A program made the translations under genes and the position numbers. From Streptomyces shenzhenensis (GTDB lineage Bacteria > Actinomycetota > Actinomycetes > Streptomycetales > Streptomycetaceae), in NCBI RefSeq assembly GCF_021462265.1, contig NZ_JAJONF010000024.1, positions 1-64,000 of the forward strand: 64,000 nucleotides of DNA. The letters are read 5' to 3'. The notes under the pieces are model-generated. The model saw only the letters and a list, made by a program, of their open reading frames with translations. It had not been told where the DNA came from and ran no database searches. How positions within the stretch are numbered: the first letter of the stretch is position 1; each line of letters opens with the position of its first letter. This document shows positions 43,174 to 52,370 of the stretch, in pieces.

Positions 43174-44528
43174 CGGGGCGTCGTTCCTTCCACGAGTTTC
43201 AGGAGGAGGGCCAGTTCGTCCGGCCGGGTGTGGGGATTGAGGAGGGTGGCCTTGAACCAGAGCCGGCCGTCGAGCCGGGCCCGGCCGAGTACCGCCCGGC
43301 CGTCGAGCAGCAGCATGCGCCGCACGCCGGCGACGTCGTCGTCGGTGGCTCCGGTGGGGCGGAACAGCACCGTGCTGATGTCCGGCCGGTCGAAGAGCTC
43401 GAAGCCGGGGTGCTCGCGGACCAGGGCGGCGAACTCCCGCGCCAGTGCGCACACCTGGTCGACCAGCGCGCCGAGTCCGGTGCGGCCCAGGGCCTTGAGG
43501 GTGACCGCGATCTTGAGGACGTCGGGGCGCCGGGTGGTGCGCAGGGAGCGGCCGAGCAGGTCGGGGTAGCCGGCCTCGGTGTCGTCGGCGGCGTTGAGGT
43601 AGTCGGCGTGGTGGTGGAGGACGCCCAGCTCTCCCGGGCGGGAGACGGCGAGGAGGCCCGCGGCGGCCGGCTGCCAGCCGAGTTTGTGCAGGTCGAGGGT
43701 GACGCTGTGGGCGCGCTCCAGGCCGGCGAGTTTCTCCCGGTGGCGGTCGCTGAAGGCGAGGCCGCCTCCGTAGGCGGCGTCGACGTGCAGCCGGGCGCCG
43801 TGGGCGGCGCAGAGACCGGCGATCTCGGGGAGCGGGTCGATGAGCCCGGCGTCGGTGGTGCCGGCGGTGGCGGCGACCAGCAGGGGCCGGGGCAGGTGGG
43901 TGAGGGCGTCGTGGAGGGCGGCCGGGTCGAGGGTGCCGTTCGGGGCGGGGACCACGACGGGGTCGGGCAGGCCGAGCAGCCAGGCGGCCCGGGGCAGCGA
44001 GTGGTGGGCGTTGGCGCCGCAGACGAGCCGGACGGAGCCGCCGGAGGCTTCCCGGGCGAGCAGCAGGGCGAGTTGGTTGGACTCGGTGCCGCCGGTGGTG
44101 ACCACGGCGTCGGAGAGACCGATGGTGTGCGCGAGGGTGCGGGTGACCAGGGCTTCCAGGGCGGCGGCGGCCGGGGCCTGGTCCCAGGAGTCCAGGGAGG
44201 GGTTGAGGGCACTCGCGGCGAGGTCGGCGGCGGCCGCGACGGCGAGCGGCGGGCAGTGCAGATGCGCCGCGCACAGCGGGTCGGCGGGATCGGCGGCGCC
44301 CTCGGCGAGGGCGGTCACCAGGGCGCGCAGGGCGCCGGGGTCGCCGTCGTCCGGGAGTACGTCGCCCACGGCGTCCGCCACCCGCTCGGCCACCGCCTCC
44401 GGTCCGCCCGCGGGCAGCGGACCGCCGCGCGCCCGGCCGCCCTCGCCGAGGGCGTCGAGCACGGTCTCCAGCAGAGGCCGCAGGGCGTCGGGGCCCAGGG
44501 GTCCGGATGCGAGGGACGGCGTACTCAT
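43170..44528 (-). CDS. PLP-dependent (group II-type) amino acid decarboxylase
   Basis: A 452-residue PLP enzyme of the DesA/diaminobutyrate-decarboxylase type. Motifs are SALNPSLDSWDQAPAAAALE near the start, TTGGTESNQLALLLAR, the PLP aspartate in LHVDAAYGG, and the Schiff-base Lys282 in LDLHKLGWQPAAAG. It probably decarboxylates lysine, ornithine or diaminobutyrate to a diamine that the coupled N-hydroxylase then oxidises. GAGGAG precedes the ATG at 44528. I found no DmdR-type iron box in the 217 bases upstream. Confidence 0.88.
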   Translation of the reverse strand: MSTPSLASGPLGPDALRPLLETVLDALGEGGRARGGPLPAGGPEAVAERVADAVGDVLPDDGDPGALRALVTALAEGAADPADPLCAAHLHCPPLAVAAAADLAASALNPSLDSWDQAPAAAALEALVTRTLAHTIGLSDAVVTTGGTESNQLALLLAREASGGSVRLVCGANAHHSLPRAAWLLGLPDPVVVPAPNGTLDPAALHDALTHLPRPLLVAATAGTTDAGLIDPLPEIAGLCAAHGARLHVDAAYGGGLAFSDRHREKLAGLERAHSVTLDLHKLGWQPAAAGLLAVSRPGELGVLHHHADYLNAADDTEAGYPDLLGRSLRTTRRPDVLKIAVTLKALGRTGLGALVDQVCALAREFAALVREHPGFELFDRPDISTVLFRPTGATDDDVAGVRRMLLLDGRAVLGRARLDGRLWFKATLLNPHTRPDELALLLKLVEGTTPR

Positions 44529-44745
44529 GGGCTCTCCTCGGGGCGCTGGCCGAAAGGGTGTGTCCGCAGGGGAGTTCCAGCTTGTACGGGATTGGGGCTG
44601 CGCGTCCCCAAAGCCCAACGATCGGAACCCGAAAGGGGGTACTGCCGTGCGGGGAAAACCTGTCGGGGCGGTGCGCCCCGGGCGCGTCGGAGCAAGCGGT
44701 GACCGGGCGTTGAGACCATGGCTGACCGGGGTTAACGTCGGTCGC

Positions 44746-45294
44746 GTGGTTGACGCGTGGATGATCGACGTGCCCGGTGAGCGGGTACTGGTGCGGGAGC
44801 CGCGGCCCGCGGACGAGGCGCCGCTGCTGGACCTCTTCGAGGCCTGCGAGGACTGGTTCGTGGCGGCGACGGGGCTGCCGTCGGGGCCGGGCGACGTGCA
44901 GAGCCTCTTCTACGGGCTGCCCGAGGGCGCCGACCCCGCCGACAAGGTGCTGCTGGTCCTGGAGCGGGACGGGGTGGTCTCGGGCCTGGTGGACGCGGTA
45001 CGGAACCATCCGGTGCCGGGCGCGGTCGCGGTGGGGCTGTTCCTGCTGGCGCCCTGGGCGCGGGGCCGGGGCCTGGGGCGGGCGCTGGCCGAGTCGCTGC
45101 TCGCGCACGCCGGGGAGGTGTCCCTGGTGACGGCGTCGGTGCCGCCGGGCTGGCGCTCCGGGGAGCGTTTCCTGGAGCGCCTGGGCTTCACGCTGGGCGC
45201 GCGGACGCCCGCGGCGGCCGAGGCGGGCAACCGGCGCGCGGGGCCGCGGGAGGGCGCGGTGCGCCGGGCGGAGCTGCGGCCGGCCGCGCGCTGA
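44746..45294 (+). CDS. GNAT family N-acetyltransferase
   Basis: A 182-residue GNAT protein. VLVREPRPADEAPLLDLFEACEDWF opens the fold and FLLAPWARGRGLGRALAESLLAHA is the acetyl-CoA loop. The end is basic (GPREGAVRRAELRP). GTG at 44746 is the most upstream start that avoids uncoded sequence; ATG at 44761 is also possible, and neither has a strong ribosome site. It is divergent from the decarboxylase operon, so a shared role in amine acylation is possible but unproven. Confidence 0.8.
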   Translation: MVDAWMIDVPGERVLVREPRPADEAPLLDLFEACEDWFVAATGLPSGPGDVQSLFYGLPEGADPADKVLLVLERDGVVSGLVDAVRNHPVPGAVAVGLFLLAPWARGRGLGRALAESLLAHAGEVSLVTASVPPGWRSGERFLERLGFTLGARTPAAAEAGNRRAGPREGAVRRAELRPAAR

Positions 45295-45312
45295 GGACCC
45301 CGGCCGGGAACG

Positions 45313-46146
45313 TCAGGGGCGGAAGTCGGCCGCGTGGTCGGCGGCCCACTGCTCGAAGGCGCGGGCCGGGCTGCCGGTGACCTCCTCGACCGTGGCGGTG
45401 ATCTCCGGCGGGACGCCGACGGTGGCCGCGAAGCTCTTCAGCAGGCCCTGGACCAGCTCGGGCGGGCTCTGCGGGAAGAGCAGCGGGGCGGCCTCCTCGG
45501 GCGGCACCTCGACGAAGGTCAGTTCGCGGCCGACGGCCCGCCCGATCGCCGCGATCTGGTCGGTGTTGGTGGTGGCGGCGGGACCGGTGAGGCGGTGGAC
45601 GGCGCCCTCGTGACCGCCGTCCAGGAGCGCGCGTTCGGCGACCGCGGCGATGTCGTCCTCGTGGATGGGCGCGGTGAGCATGCCGGCGAAGACACCGCGG
45701 ACGGTGTCGCCGGCGCGGATCTGGGGCGCCCACTGGAGGGCGTTGGCGGCGAACGCGTTGGGGCGCAGGAACGTCCAGGCGAGCCCGCTGTCGCGGATCT
45801 GCCGTTCGGCCGTGGCGTGCATGACGTGGATGGGGTGGGTCTCGTCGGCGCCCTCCTGGATGATCCCGGAGGAGAGCAGGACGACATGGCGCACCCCGGC
45901 CGTACGGGCCGCGGCCAGGAGTTCGGGCAGCCGCCCGCCGGCCCCCTGGACGTACAGGAAGACCTTGCTCGCCCCGGCGAACAGCGGGGCCAGGTCCTGC
46001 GGCCGGAACCTGACCACCTCGGCCTTGTCGGGCAGGCCGGCGGTCTCCGGGGCGCGGGTGAGCGCCCGCACGGCCTGTCCGTCGGCGACGAGACGTGCGA
46101 CGAGGGCACGGCCGACGTTGCCGGTGGCACCGGTGACTACGATCAC
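45313..46146 (-). CDS. NmrA-like NAD(P)-binding protein
   Basis: A 277-residue atypical SDR of the NmrA/HSCARG type. The dinucleotide loop is VTGATGNVGRALVARL at the extreme N-terminus, followed by VVLLSSGIIQEG and FLRPNAFAANAL, with no YxxxK catalytic pair at the usual spacing. Relatives include quinone reductases (QorB) and redox sensors. GTG at 46146 follows GGGAGAG. The substrate is unknown. Confidence 0.85.
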   Translation of the reverse strand: MIVVTGATGNVGRALVARLVADGQAVRALTRAPETAGLPDKAEVVRFRPQDLAPLFAGASKVFLYVQGAGGRLPELLAAARTAGVRHVVLLSSGIIQEGADETHPIHVMHATAERQIRDSGLAWTFLRPNAFAANALQWAPQIRAGDTVRGVFAGMLTAPIHEDDIAAVAERALLDGGHEGAVHRLTGPAATTNTDQIAAIGRAVGRELTFVEVPPEEAAPLLFPQSPPELVQGLLKSFAATVGVPPEITATVEEVTGSPARAFEQWAADHAADFRP

Positions 46147-46202
46147 GGATCTCTCCCTGGGTCTTCGGCGCTTGTCCGGCACCGAGCCTAGGAGCGGCGG
46201 CC

Positions 46203-46227
46203 GGTCCCCGCATCGTCATCGGGGACC
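46203..46227 (-). terminator. Hairpin terminator of pepN
   Basis: GGTCCCCG and CGGGGACC form an 8-bp stem around a 9-base loop, 33 bases past the pepN stop. There is no T-run. Confidence 0.5.
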
Positions 46228-46259
46228 AGCCGCGCCCGTGTCGTCGTAGGTCCGCGGTC

Positions 46260-48743
46260 CTACGCCTCGCGGACCCGCAGCGCCCTTTCCAGGTCGTCCA
46301 GTTCGTCGGTCAGGCGGCGGCGCAGGGCCGTGACCGGGTCGGCGTCGGCCAGGCAGGCCCCGCCGAGGGCCAGGTTCTCGGCGTCGACGGCGTGGGCGGG
46401 GAAGGCGTCGCGGCCGACGGCCGTGGCGATGGCGGGGCCGCGCCGGGCGGCCACGGCGACCGCGTCCTGGTAGTAGCGCGGTACGTACTCCCGGACCAGG
46501 TCGGCCTGTTCGGGGTGCCAGAAACCCTGGGCGGTGGCCGCGAACAGGTAGTTGGACAGGTCGTCGCCGCCGAACATGGCCTGCCAGGCGGTGCGCTTGG
46601 CCTCGGGGTCGGGCAGCGCGGCCCGGCAGCGGGCGGCGCCCTCCTGGCCGCTGGCGCTCGGGTCGCGCTCCAGTTCGGCGGCGATCCCGTCCTCGTCGAC
46701 GGCGCCGAGGACGGCGAGCCGGCTCATGATGCGCCAGCGCAGTTCGGGGTCGAGCTCGGGCCCGCCGGGCACGGTGTCCTCGGCCAGCCAGGCGGCGATG
46801 GTGTCGGGATGGGCGGCGGCCCGGATGAAGTGCCGTACGGCGATCAGGCGCAGCCCCGGGTTGTCGCCGTCCTCGGTGCGCCGGATGAAGTCGCGGCACA
46901 GGGCGGAGACCGTGGCGAGGGCGGCCGGGCGGTCCTCGGGCCTGAGGTACCGGTCGACGACGTGGACCGCGGTGAAGGCCAGCACACCCTGGACGAGGGC
47001 GAGGTCGCTCTCGTGCGGAAGGTGGGCGCGGGCGGTCTCCAGGTAGGCGGCGGGCGGGAGTTCCCCGTCGCGGACGGCGACCCGCAGGGCGTTCCACACC
47101 ACCGCGCGGGTGAGCGCGTCGGGCACGCCCGACAGGTTGGCCCGGACGGACGCGGCGGACTCGGCGTCGAAGCGGACCTTGGCGTAGGTCAGGTCGCCGT
47201 CGTTGAGCACCAGCAGGGCGGGGCGCTTGCCGAGGACCTGGGGAGCCGTCTGCGGGATGTCGAGGTCGATGCGCTCGCGCAGGGTGAACCGGCCCTCGTC
47301 GGCGAGGTCCTGGTCGTAGACGCCGACGCAGACGCGGTGCGGGCGGCTGCCGGTGCGCTGGACGGTGAGGGTGCGGGTGCCGTCGGCGGCGGTGGCCAGG
47401 ACCGGGGTGAGGGTGTCGACGCCGGTGGTGCGCAGCCAGGCGTCGGCCCAGGCGTGCACGTCGCGTTCGGTGGCGGCGGCGAGGGAGTCGATGAAGTCGG
47501 CGAGGGTGGCGTTGCCGAACCGGTGCCGCTGGAAGTGGATGTTGATGCCGGCCAGGAAGTCCTTCTCGCCCATCCAGGCGACCAGCTGACGCAGCGCGGA
47601 GGCGCCCTTGGCGTAGGAGATGCCGTCGAAGTTGAGCAGGGCGGCGGCGGTGTCGTCGACCGCCTCGGGGGCGACCGGGTGGGTGGAGGGGCGCTGGTCG
47701 GCGTCGTAGCCCCAGGCCTTGCGGGACACCCCGAAGTCGACCCAGGTGTCCGTGAAGCGGGTGGCCTCGGTGAGGGTCTGGTAGCCCATGTACTCGGCGA
47801 AGGACTCGTTCAGCCAGATGTCGTCCCACCAGCGGAGGGTGACGAGGTCGCCGAACCACATGTGGGCCATCTCGTGGGCGATGACCATCGCGCGGGTCTG
47901 CCGCTCGGTGTCGGTGACGGCGGAGCGGTAGACGAACTCGTCGCGGAAGGTGACCAGGCCGGGGTTCTCCATGGCGCCGGCGTTGAACTCGGGGACGAAC
48001 GCCTGGTCGTAGGAGTCGAAGGGGTAGGGCTCCTCGAACTTCTCGTGGTAGCGGTCGTAGCACGCGCGCGTGATGTCGAGGATCTCCTCGGCGTCGGCGT
48101 CGAGGTGCGGGGCCAGCGAGCGGCGGCAGTGGATGCCGAAGGGCAGGCCGCGGTGCTCGGTGCGCACCGAGTGCCAGGGGCCGGCCGCGACGGCGACCAG
48201 GTAGGTGGAGATCAGCGGGGTGGCGGCGGCCCGCCAGCGGCCCTCGCCGAGGTCCTCGGTGATGCCGTTGGCGAGCACCGTCCAGCCCTCGGGGGCGGTC
48301 ACGGACAGCTCGAAGACGGCCTTCAGGTCGGGCTGGTCGAAGGCCGCGAAGACGCGCTGCACGTCGTCCATGAACAGCTGGGTGTAGACGTACGTCGCGT
48401 CGTCCGTGGGGTCGGTGAAGCGGTGCATGCCCTCGCCGGTGCGCGAGTAGCGCATGGTGGCGTCGATGCGCAGCTCGTGCTCGCCCGCGGTGAGGTCCTT
48501 CAGGGGCAGCCGGTCCTGCTCCAGCGTCTCGGGGTCGAGGGGCTGTCCGTCCAGGGTGACGGCCCGCAGGGCGGCGGGCTTCAGCTCGACGAAGGTGTCG
48601 CCGTCGGATCGGGCCGTGAACCTGATCACGGTACGGGAGTCGAAGGTCTCGTCCCCGGTGGTCAGGTCGAGGTCGATCGTGTAGCGGTGGACGTCGAGGA
48701 GCTCGGCGCGGCTCTGCGCTTCGTCGCGAGTCAGTACGGACAT
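46260..48743 (-). CDS. pepN: Aminopeptidase N (M1 family)
   Basis: An 827-residue zinc aminopeptidase. The exopeptidase motif FNAGAMENPG is near residue 240, and the zinc site HEMAHMWFGDLVTLRWWDDIWLNESFAE has H290, H294 and E313 with catalytic E291. The remainder is the helical ERAP1-like C-terminal domain. It removes N-terminal residues from peptides in the cytosol. The start could be the ATG at 48743 or one three codons upstream; neither has a clear ribosome site. Confidence 0.95.
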   Translation of the reverse strand: MSVLTRDEAQSRAELLDVHRYTIDLDLTTGDETFDSRTVIRFTARSDGDTFVELKPAALRAVTLDGQPLDPETLEQDRLPLKDLTAGEHELRIDATMRYSRTGEGMHRFTDPTDDATYVYTQLFMDDVQRVFAAFDQPDLKAVFELSVTAPEGWTVLANGITEDLGEGRWRAAATPLISTYLVAVAAGPWHSVRTEHRGLPFGIHCRRSLAPHLDADAEEILDITRACYDRYHEKFEEPYPFDSYDQAFVPEFNAGAMENPGLVTFRDEFVYRSAVTDTERQTRAMVIAHEMAHMWFGDLVTLRWWDDIWLNESFAEYMGYQTLTEATRFTDTWVDFGVSRKAWGYDADQRPSTHPVAPEAVDDTAAALLNFDGISYAKGASALRQLVAWMGEKDFLAGINIHFQRHRFGNATLADFIDSLAAATERDVHAWADAWLRTTGVDTLTPVLATAADGTRTLTVQRTGSRPHRVCVGVYDQDLADEGRFTLRERIDLDIPQTAPQVLGKRPALLVLNDGDLTYAKVRFDAESAASVRANLSGVPDALTRAVVWNALRVAVRDGELPPAAYLETARAHLPHESDLALVQGVLAFTAVHVVDRYLRPEDRPAALATVSALCRDFIRRTEDGDNPGLRLIAVRHFIRAAAHPDTIAAWLAEDTVPGGPELDPELRWRIMSRLAVLGAVDEDGIAAELERDPSASGQEGAARCRAALPDPEAKRTAWQAMFGGDDLSNYLFAATAQGFWHPEQADLVREYVPRYYQDAVAVAARRGPAIATAVGRDAFPAHAVDAENLALGGACLADADPVTALRRRLTDELDDLERALRVREA

Positions 48744-48975
48744 GCGGGCCATGCTGCCCGATGACACCGGCAACGCACAGGGGCGGGGGCGGTACGCGGC
48801 TTATGTCGGGTCCGAAAGCGCGAGCCAGGGTGCGAGCGGGGGTGCGACGGCGCTGGTGAACGCGCCCCCGCGCCCGGAGCGCCTGTTCGAGCGCCTGGTC
48901 ACCGCACGGGGGGGCGCCCCCGCGGTGCCGGGCGCTCTTCAGGGCGTGCTTCGAGGCGTTCGGCGGGTGCCCGGG

Positions 48976-49326
48976 TCAGTGCCCGTCCGTCTCCCGGCCG
49001 TTGACGGTGTGCTCGGCGATGGACTCGTGATGCCTGATCACCTCGGCGATGATGAAGTTCAGGAACTTCTCGGCGAAGGCCGGGTCGAGCTTGGCGTTCT
49101 CGGCGAGGGCGCGCAGCCGGGCGATCTGCCGGGCCTCGCGGGCCGGGTCGGCCGGGGGCAGCCGGTGGACCGCCTTGAGGCGGCCGACCTGCTGGGTGGC
49201 CTTGAAGCGTTCGGCGAGCATGTGGACGACGGCCGCGTCGATGTTGTCGATGCTGTCGCGCAGCCGGCCGAGTTCCTCGCGGACGGCGGGGTCGACTTCA
49301 CCGGTACCGGTGTTGCTGGTGGTCAT
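48976..49326 (-). CDS. Chorismate mutase, AroQ type
   Basis: A 116-residue all-helical chorismate mutase (AroQ class), which turns chorismate into prephenate for Phe and Tyr synthesis. Active-site positions appear in LGRLRDSIDNIDAAVVHMLAERFKATQQVGRLK and the second arginine/glutamine region PAREARQIARLRALAENAKLD. Length fits the monofunctional cytoplasmic form. ATG at 49326 follows AGGG; a TTG three codons earlier is less likely. Confidence 0.92.
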   Translation of the reverse strand: MTTSNTGTGEVDPAVREELGRLRDSIDNIDAAVVHMLAERFKATQQVGRLKAVHRLPPADPAREARQIARLRALAENAKLDPAFAEKFLNFIIAEVIRHHESIAEHTVNGRETDGH

Positions 49327-49360
49327 GGACGTCAACCCTAAGGGGGCGGCGGGGCGATCC

Positions 49361-50290
49361 CTAAGGGCCGTGGGCGGGTTCGGCCACCGGCGGACCCGGT
49401 TCGCCGTCCGCCCGAAGGCCCTCGTTCTGAAGGCCCTCGTTCCAGTCGTCGGGCACGGCCCGGCTCTGCTGGGCGCGGAAGCGCACGGGGGCCGCCCCGA
49501 CCCGGCGGGTGAACAGGCGGGAGAAGTAGGCCGGATCGTCGTAGCCGACGCGGCGGGCGACGGCGGCGACGGACAGTCCGGTGGTGGCGAGGAGTTCCTG
49601 GGCGCGACCGAGCCGGATGCCGATCAGATAGTCCTTGGGGCTGCATCCGGCGACCCGGCGGACGGCGGTGCGCAGCTCGGCCGGGGTCATGCCGTGCCGG
49701 GCCGCGTGGTCGGCGACGGTCATCCCGGTGCAGGCGTCCCGGGCCAGCGCGTGCAGCACCGGGTCGCCGTCCGGCGCGAGGTCGGCACGCGCGCGGCGCA
49801 GGGCGACCAGGAGCTCGTGCACGGCGGCGCCGGTCTCGACCTCCAGGAGGGGGTTGCCCTGGCGGGCGGCCCGGGCGAGGCGGGCGATGACGTCACGGGG
49901 TCCGGTGGTGTCCGAGAGGGGCACCACGGGCCGCTCGGGCTCGATGTAGCCGAGTTCCGTGTAGGTCGCGGTGTCGGGCCCGGTGAAAGTCACGAAGGCC
50001 TCGTCCCAGCCGCTGTCCGGGTCGGGGCCGTAGTGGTGCGGGACGCCGGGTGTGAGCCACACCAGCGCGGGCGCGGTGACGGTGGTGCGGCGCCCATCGG
50101 GCGTCCGGTACCAGCCCCGGCCCGAGCTGATCACCACGGCGACGTGACCGTCCAGCACGCGCGGGCCGACGGCGGGCACCGCGCCGTACTGGAGGCCGAC
50201 ACCGAGGCAGACCAGGCCGAGGCGGTGGTGGACGGCGCCGGGTGTGAAGAACCGCATCCAGGTGCGGAAGACCGGCGCTCCCTGCGGCAC
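49361..50290 (-). CDS. AraC family transcriptional regulator
   Basis: A 309-residue regulator with an N-terminal cupin-like sugar-sensing domain (ISSGRGWYRTPDG, LVWLTPGVPHHYGPD) and a C-terminal AraC double helix-turn-helix (GMTVADHAARHGMTPAELRTAVRRVAGCSPKDYLIGIRLGRAQELLATTGLSVAAVARRVGYDDPAYFSRLFTRRVG). GTG at 50290 follows GGAAGGGG. It is divergent from the GH35 gene by 90 bases and most likely controls it in response to a galactoside. Confidence 0.92.
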   Translation of the reverse strand: MPQGAPVFRTWMRFFTPGAVHHRLGLVCLGVGLQYGAVPAVGPRVLDGHVAVVISSGRGWYRTPDGRRTTVTAPALVWLTPGVPHHYGPDPDSGWDEAFVTFTGPDTATYTELGYIEPERPVVPLSDTTGPRDVIARLARAARQGNPLLEVETGAAVHELLVALRRARADLAPDGDPVLHALARDACTGMTVADHAARHGMTPAELRTAVRRVAGCSPKDYLIGIRLGRAQELLATTGLSVAAVARRVGYDDPAYFSRLFTRRVGAAPVRFRAQQSRAVPDDWNEGLQNEGLRADGEPGPPVAEPAHGP

Positions 50291-50380
50291 TGCGCGCCCC
50301 TTCCGTGCGTCTCTTCCGTCCAAGTGCTGCTTGATCTTTGTCCATGGTCCCGGCGCGCGCCAGCAGGCCAAGGTGAGCGT

Positions 50381-52132
50381 ATGAGCGACTTCACGGTGGG
50401 TGAAACCGATTTCCTGCTGGACGGCCGGCCGGTACGGCTGCTGTCCGGCGCGGTGCACTACTTCCGGGTCCACGAGGAGCAGTGGGGCCACCGGCTCGCG
50501 CTGCTGCGGGCCATGGGGCTGAACTGCGTGGAGACGTACGTCCCGTGGAACCTGCACGAGCCGCATCCCGGCGGCTTCCGGGCCGTGGGGTCTCTCGGCC
50601 GCTTCCTGGACGCGGCCAGGAAGGCGGGCCTGTGGGCGATCGTGCGCCCGGGGCCGTACATCTGCGCGGAGTGGGAGAACGGCGGGCTGCCGCACTGGGT
50701 GACGGGCGAGCTGGGCGCGCGGGCACGCACGCGTGACGAGCGGTTCCTCCGCTACGTGGACCGCTGGTTCCGCCGGCTGCTGCCCGAGATCGTGTCCCGG
50801 CAGCTGGACCGGGGCGGCCCGGTGATCATGGTGCAGGTCGAGAACGAGTACGGCAGCTACGGCTCCGACGCGGCCTACCTGGCCCACCTCACCGACCTGC
50901 TGCGGGCCGAGGGCGTCACGGTGCCGCTGGTCACCTCGGACGGCCCCGAGGACCACATGCTCAGCGGCGGCTCGGTCCCCGGGCTGCTCGCGACGGCGAA
51001 CTTCGGCTCGCACGCGCGCGAGGCCTTCGAGACGCTGCGCCGCCACCAGCCGCACGGCCCGCTGATGTGCATGGAGTTCTGGTGCGGCTGGTTCGACCAC
51101 TGGAGCGGCGAGCACGTCGTCCGGGACGCCGAGGACGCGACGGCGGCGCTGCGGGAGATCCTGGAGTGCGGGGCGTCGGTCAACGTGTACATGGCGCACG
51201 GCGGCACCAACTTCGCCGGCTGGGCCGGCGCCAACCGCCCCGGCGGCGAGCTGCACGAGGGCCCGCTGGAGGCGGACGTGACGTCGTACGACTACGACGC
51301 GCCGATCGACGAGTACGGCCGCCCCACGGAGAAGTTCTGGCGCTTTCGCGAGGTGCTCGCCGGGTACCACGACGGCCCGCTGCCCGAACTGCCGCCGGCG
51401 CCTCCCTCGTTGACTTCGCCGGCGGACGTGGAGCTGACCGCCTGGGCCTCCCTCTCCGGCGTCCTTGACGCCCTCGGCGGCCCGGAACGCGTCCACCCGG
51501 TCCCGCCCACCTTCGAGGAGCTGGACATCGCCCGGGGCCTGGTCCGCTACGAGGTGGACGTGCCGGGCCCGCGCCGGCCGTACCCGCTCACCGCGCGGGG
51601 CCTGCGCGACCTCGCGGCCGTGTACGTCGACGGCGAGCCGGCCGGGGTCCTCACCGAGGAGGAACCCCGGCTCGAGAAGCCGATCGCCGGCCCCGCGCGC
51701 GTGGAGCTCTGGGTGGAGTCCCTGGGCCGCGTCAACTACGGCCCCCGCTCCGGCGAGCCGAAGGGCATCACCGGAGGCCTCCTGCACGAGCGCCAGTTCC
51801 TGCACGGGGTACGCGCGCGCGGGCTCGACCTGGACGCGTTCGAGGGGGGCGTGGCCGCGGTGCCCTTCGGCCCGCTGCCGCAGGAGGGCGCCCCCGGCCT
51901 GTACCGGGGGACGGTGACGGTACGCGAGGCCGCGGACGCCCGCCTGGAACTGCCGGGCTGGACGAGGGGCTTCGTCTGGATCAACGGCTTCAACCTGGGC
52001 CGGTACTGGTCGACGGGCCCACAGCGGTCGCTGTACGTGCCGGGTCCGGTCCTGGAGAAGGGCGAGAACGAGGTCTGGGTCCTGGAGCTCCAGGGGACCG
52101 ATGCCGGCGTCGTAGGAATACGCCCCGTCTGA
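50381..52132 (+). CDS. GH35 beta-galactosidase
   Basis: A 583-residue glycoside hydrolase of family 35. The general acid/base Glu156 lies in VQVENEYGSYG and the nucleophile Glu232 in CMEFWCGWFDHWSG; FRVHEEQWGHRL and GPYICAEWENGGLPHW are further family signatures. The C-terminal 220 residues are beta-sandwich domains ending GFVWINGFNLGRYWSTGPQRSLYVPGPVLEKGENEVWVLE. There is no signal peptide, so it acts in the cytoplasm on imported galactosides. It is paired with the divergent AraC regulator. Confidence 0.94.
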   Translation: MSDFTVGETDFLLDGRPVRLLSGAVHYFRVHEEQWGHRLALLRAMGLNCVETYVPWNLHEPHPGGFRAVGSLGRFLDAARKAGLWAIVRPGPYICAEWENGGLPHWVTGELGARARTRDERFLRYVDRWFRRLLPEIVSRQLDRGGPVIMVQVENEYGSYGSDAAYLAHLTDLLRAEGVTVPLVTSDGPEDHMLSGGSVPGLLATANFGSHAREAFETLRRHQPHGPLMCMEFWCGWFDHWSGEHVVRDAEDATAALREILECGASVNVYMAHGGTNFAGWAGANRPGGELHEGPLEADVTSYDYDAPIDEYGRPTEKFWRFREVLAGYHDGPLPELPPAPPSLTSPADVELTAWASLSGVLDALGGPERVHPVPPTFEELDIARGLVRYEVDVPGPRRPYPLTARGLRDLAAVYVDGEPAGVLTEEEPRLEKPIAGPARVELWVESLGRVNYGPRSGEPKGITGGLLHERQFLHGVRARGLDLDAFEGGVAAVPFGPLPQEGAPGLYRGTVTVREAADARLELPGWTRGFVWINGFNLGRYWSTGPQRSLYVPGPVLEKGENEVWVLELQGTDAGVVGIRPV

Positions 52133-52143
52133 GGCGGCCCGAA

Positions 52144-52275
52144 GGGCGCGGGGGCGTATCGGTGCGCGACTGCCGGCGCGAGGGTCGCGGGGGCGCATCT
52201 ATGCGCGGCTGCGGCCCCGAGGGGCGCGGAGCCGTATCGGTGCGCGGCTGCCGCCGCGTGGGCGCGGGGCCCCCG
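52144..52275. repeat. Three-and-a-half tandem units of a Streptomyces intergenic repeat
   Basis: Units of 38-39 bases start at 52144, 52182, 52221 and (partial) 52260. Each reads like GGGCGCGGGGGCGTATCGGT, then GCGCGGCTGCCGCCGCG, with small differences. The same element is found once at 63599-63637 and 11254-11290 in the opposite orientation. Confidence 0.75.
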
Positions 52276-52370
52276 GCCGGCGGCGTCCGCACAACCTTCC
52301 GCCCCCGGATTCTCCCCGTCCGCCGCATACTGTGAAAGAAGCTCTGGCGGCGTCTGTGGGGGTAAGGGAC

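Noticed and set aside
44529..44745. A possible DmdR1/IdeR iron box upstream of the decarboxylase/N-hydroxylase operon
   Set aside because: No TTAGGTTAGGCT-like inverted repeat could be found by eye.
44535..45108. N-terminal extension of the N-hydroxylase frame reaching 45108
   Set aside because: It would read through the decarboxylase and GNAT genes in a shadow frame; the ATG at 43173 overlapping the decarboxylase stop is the real start.
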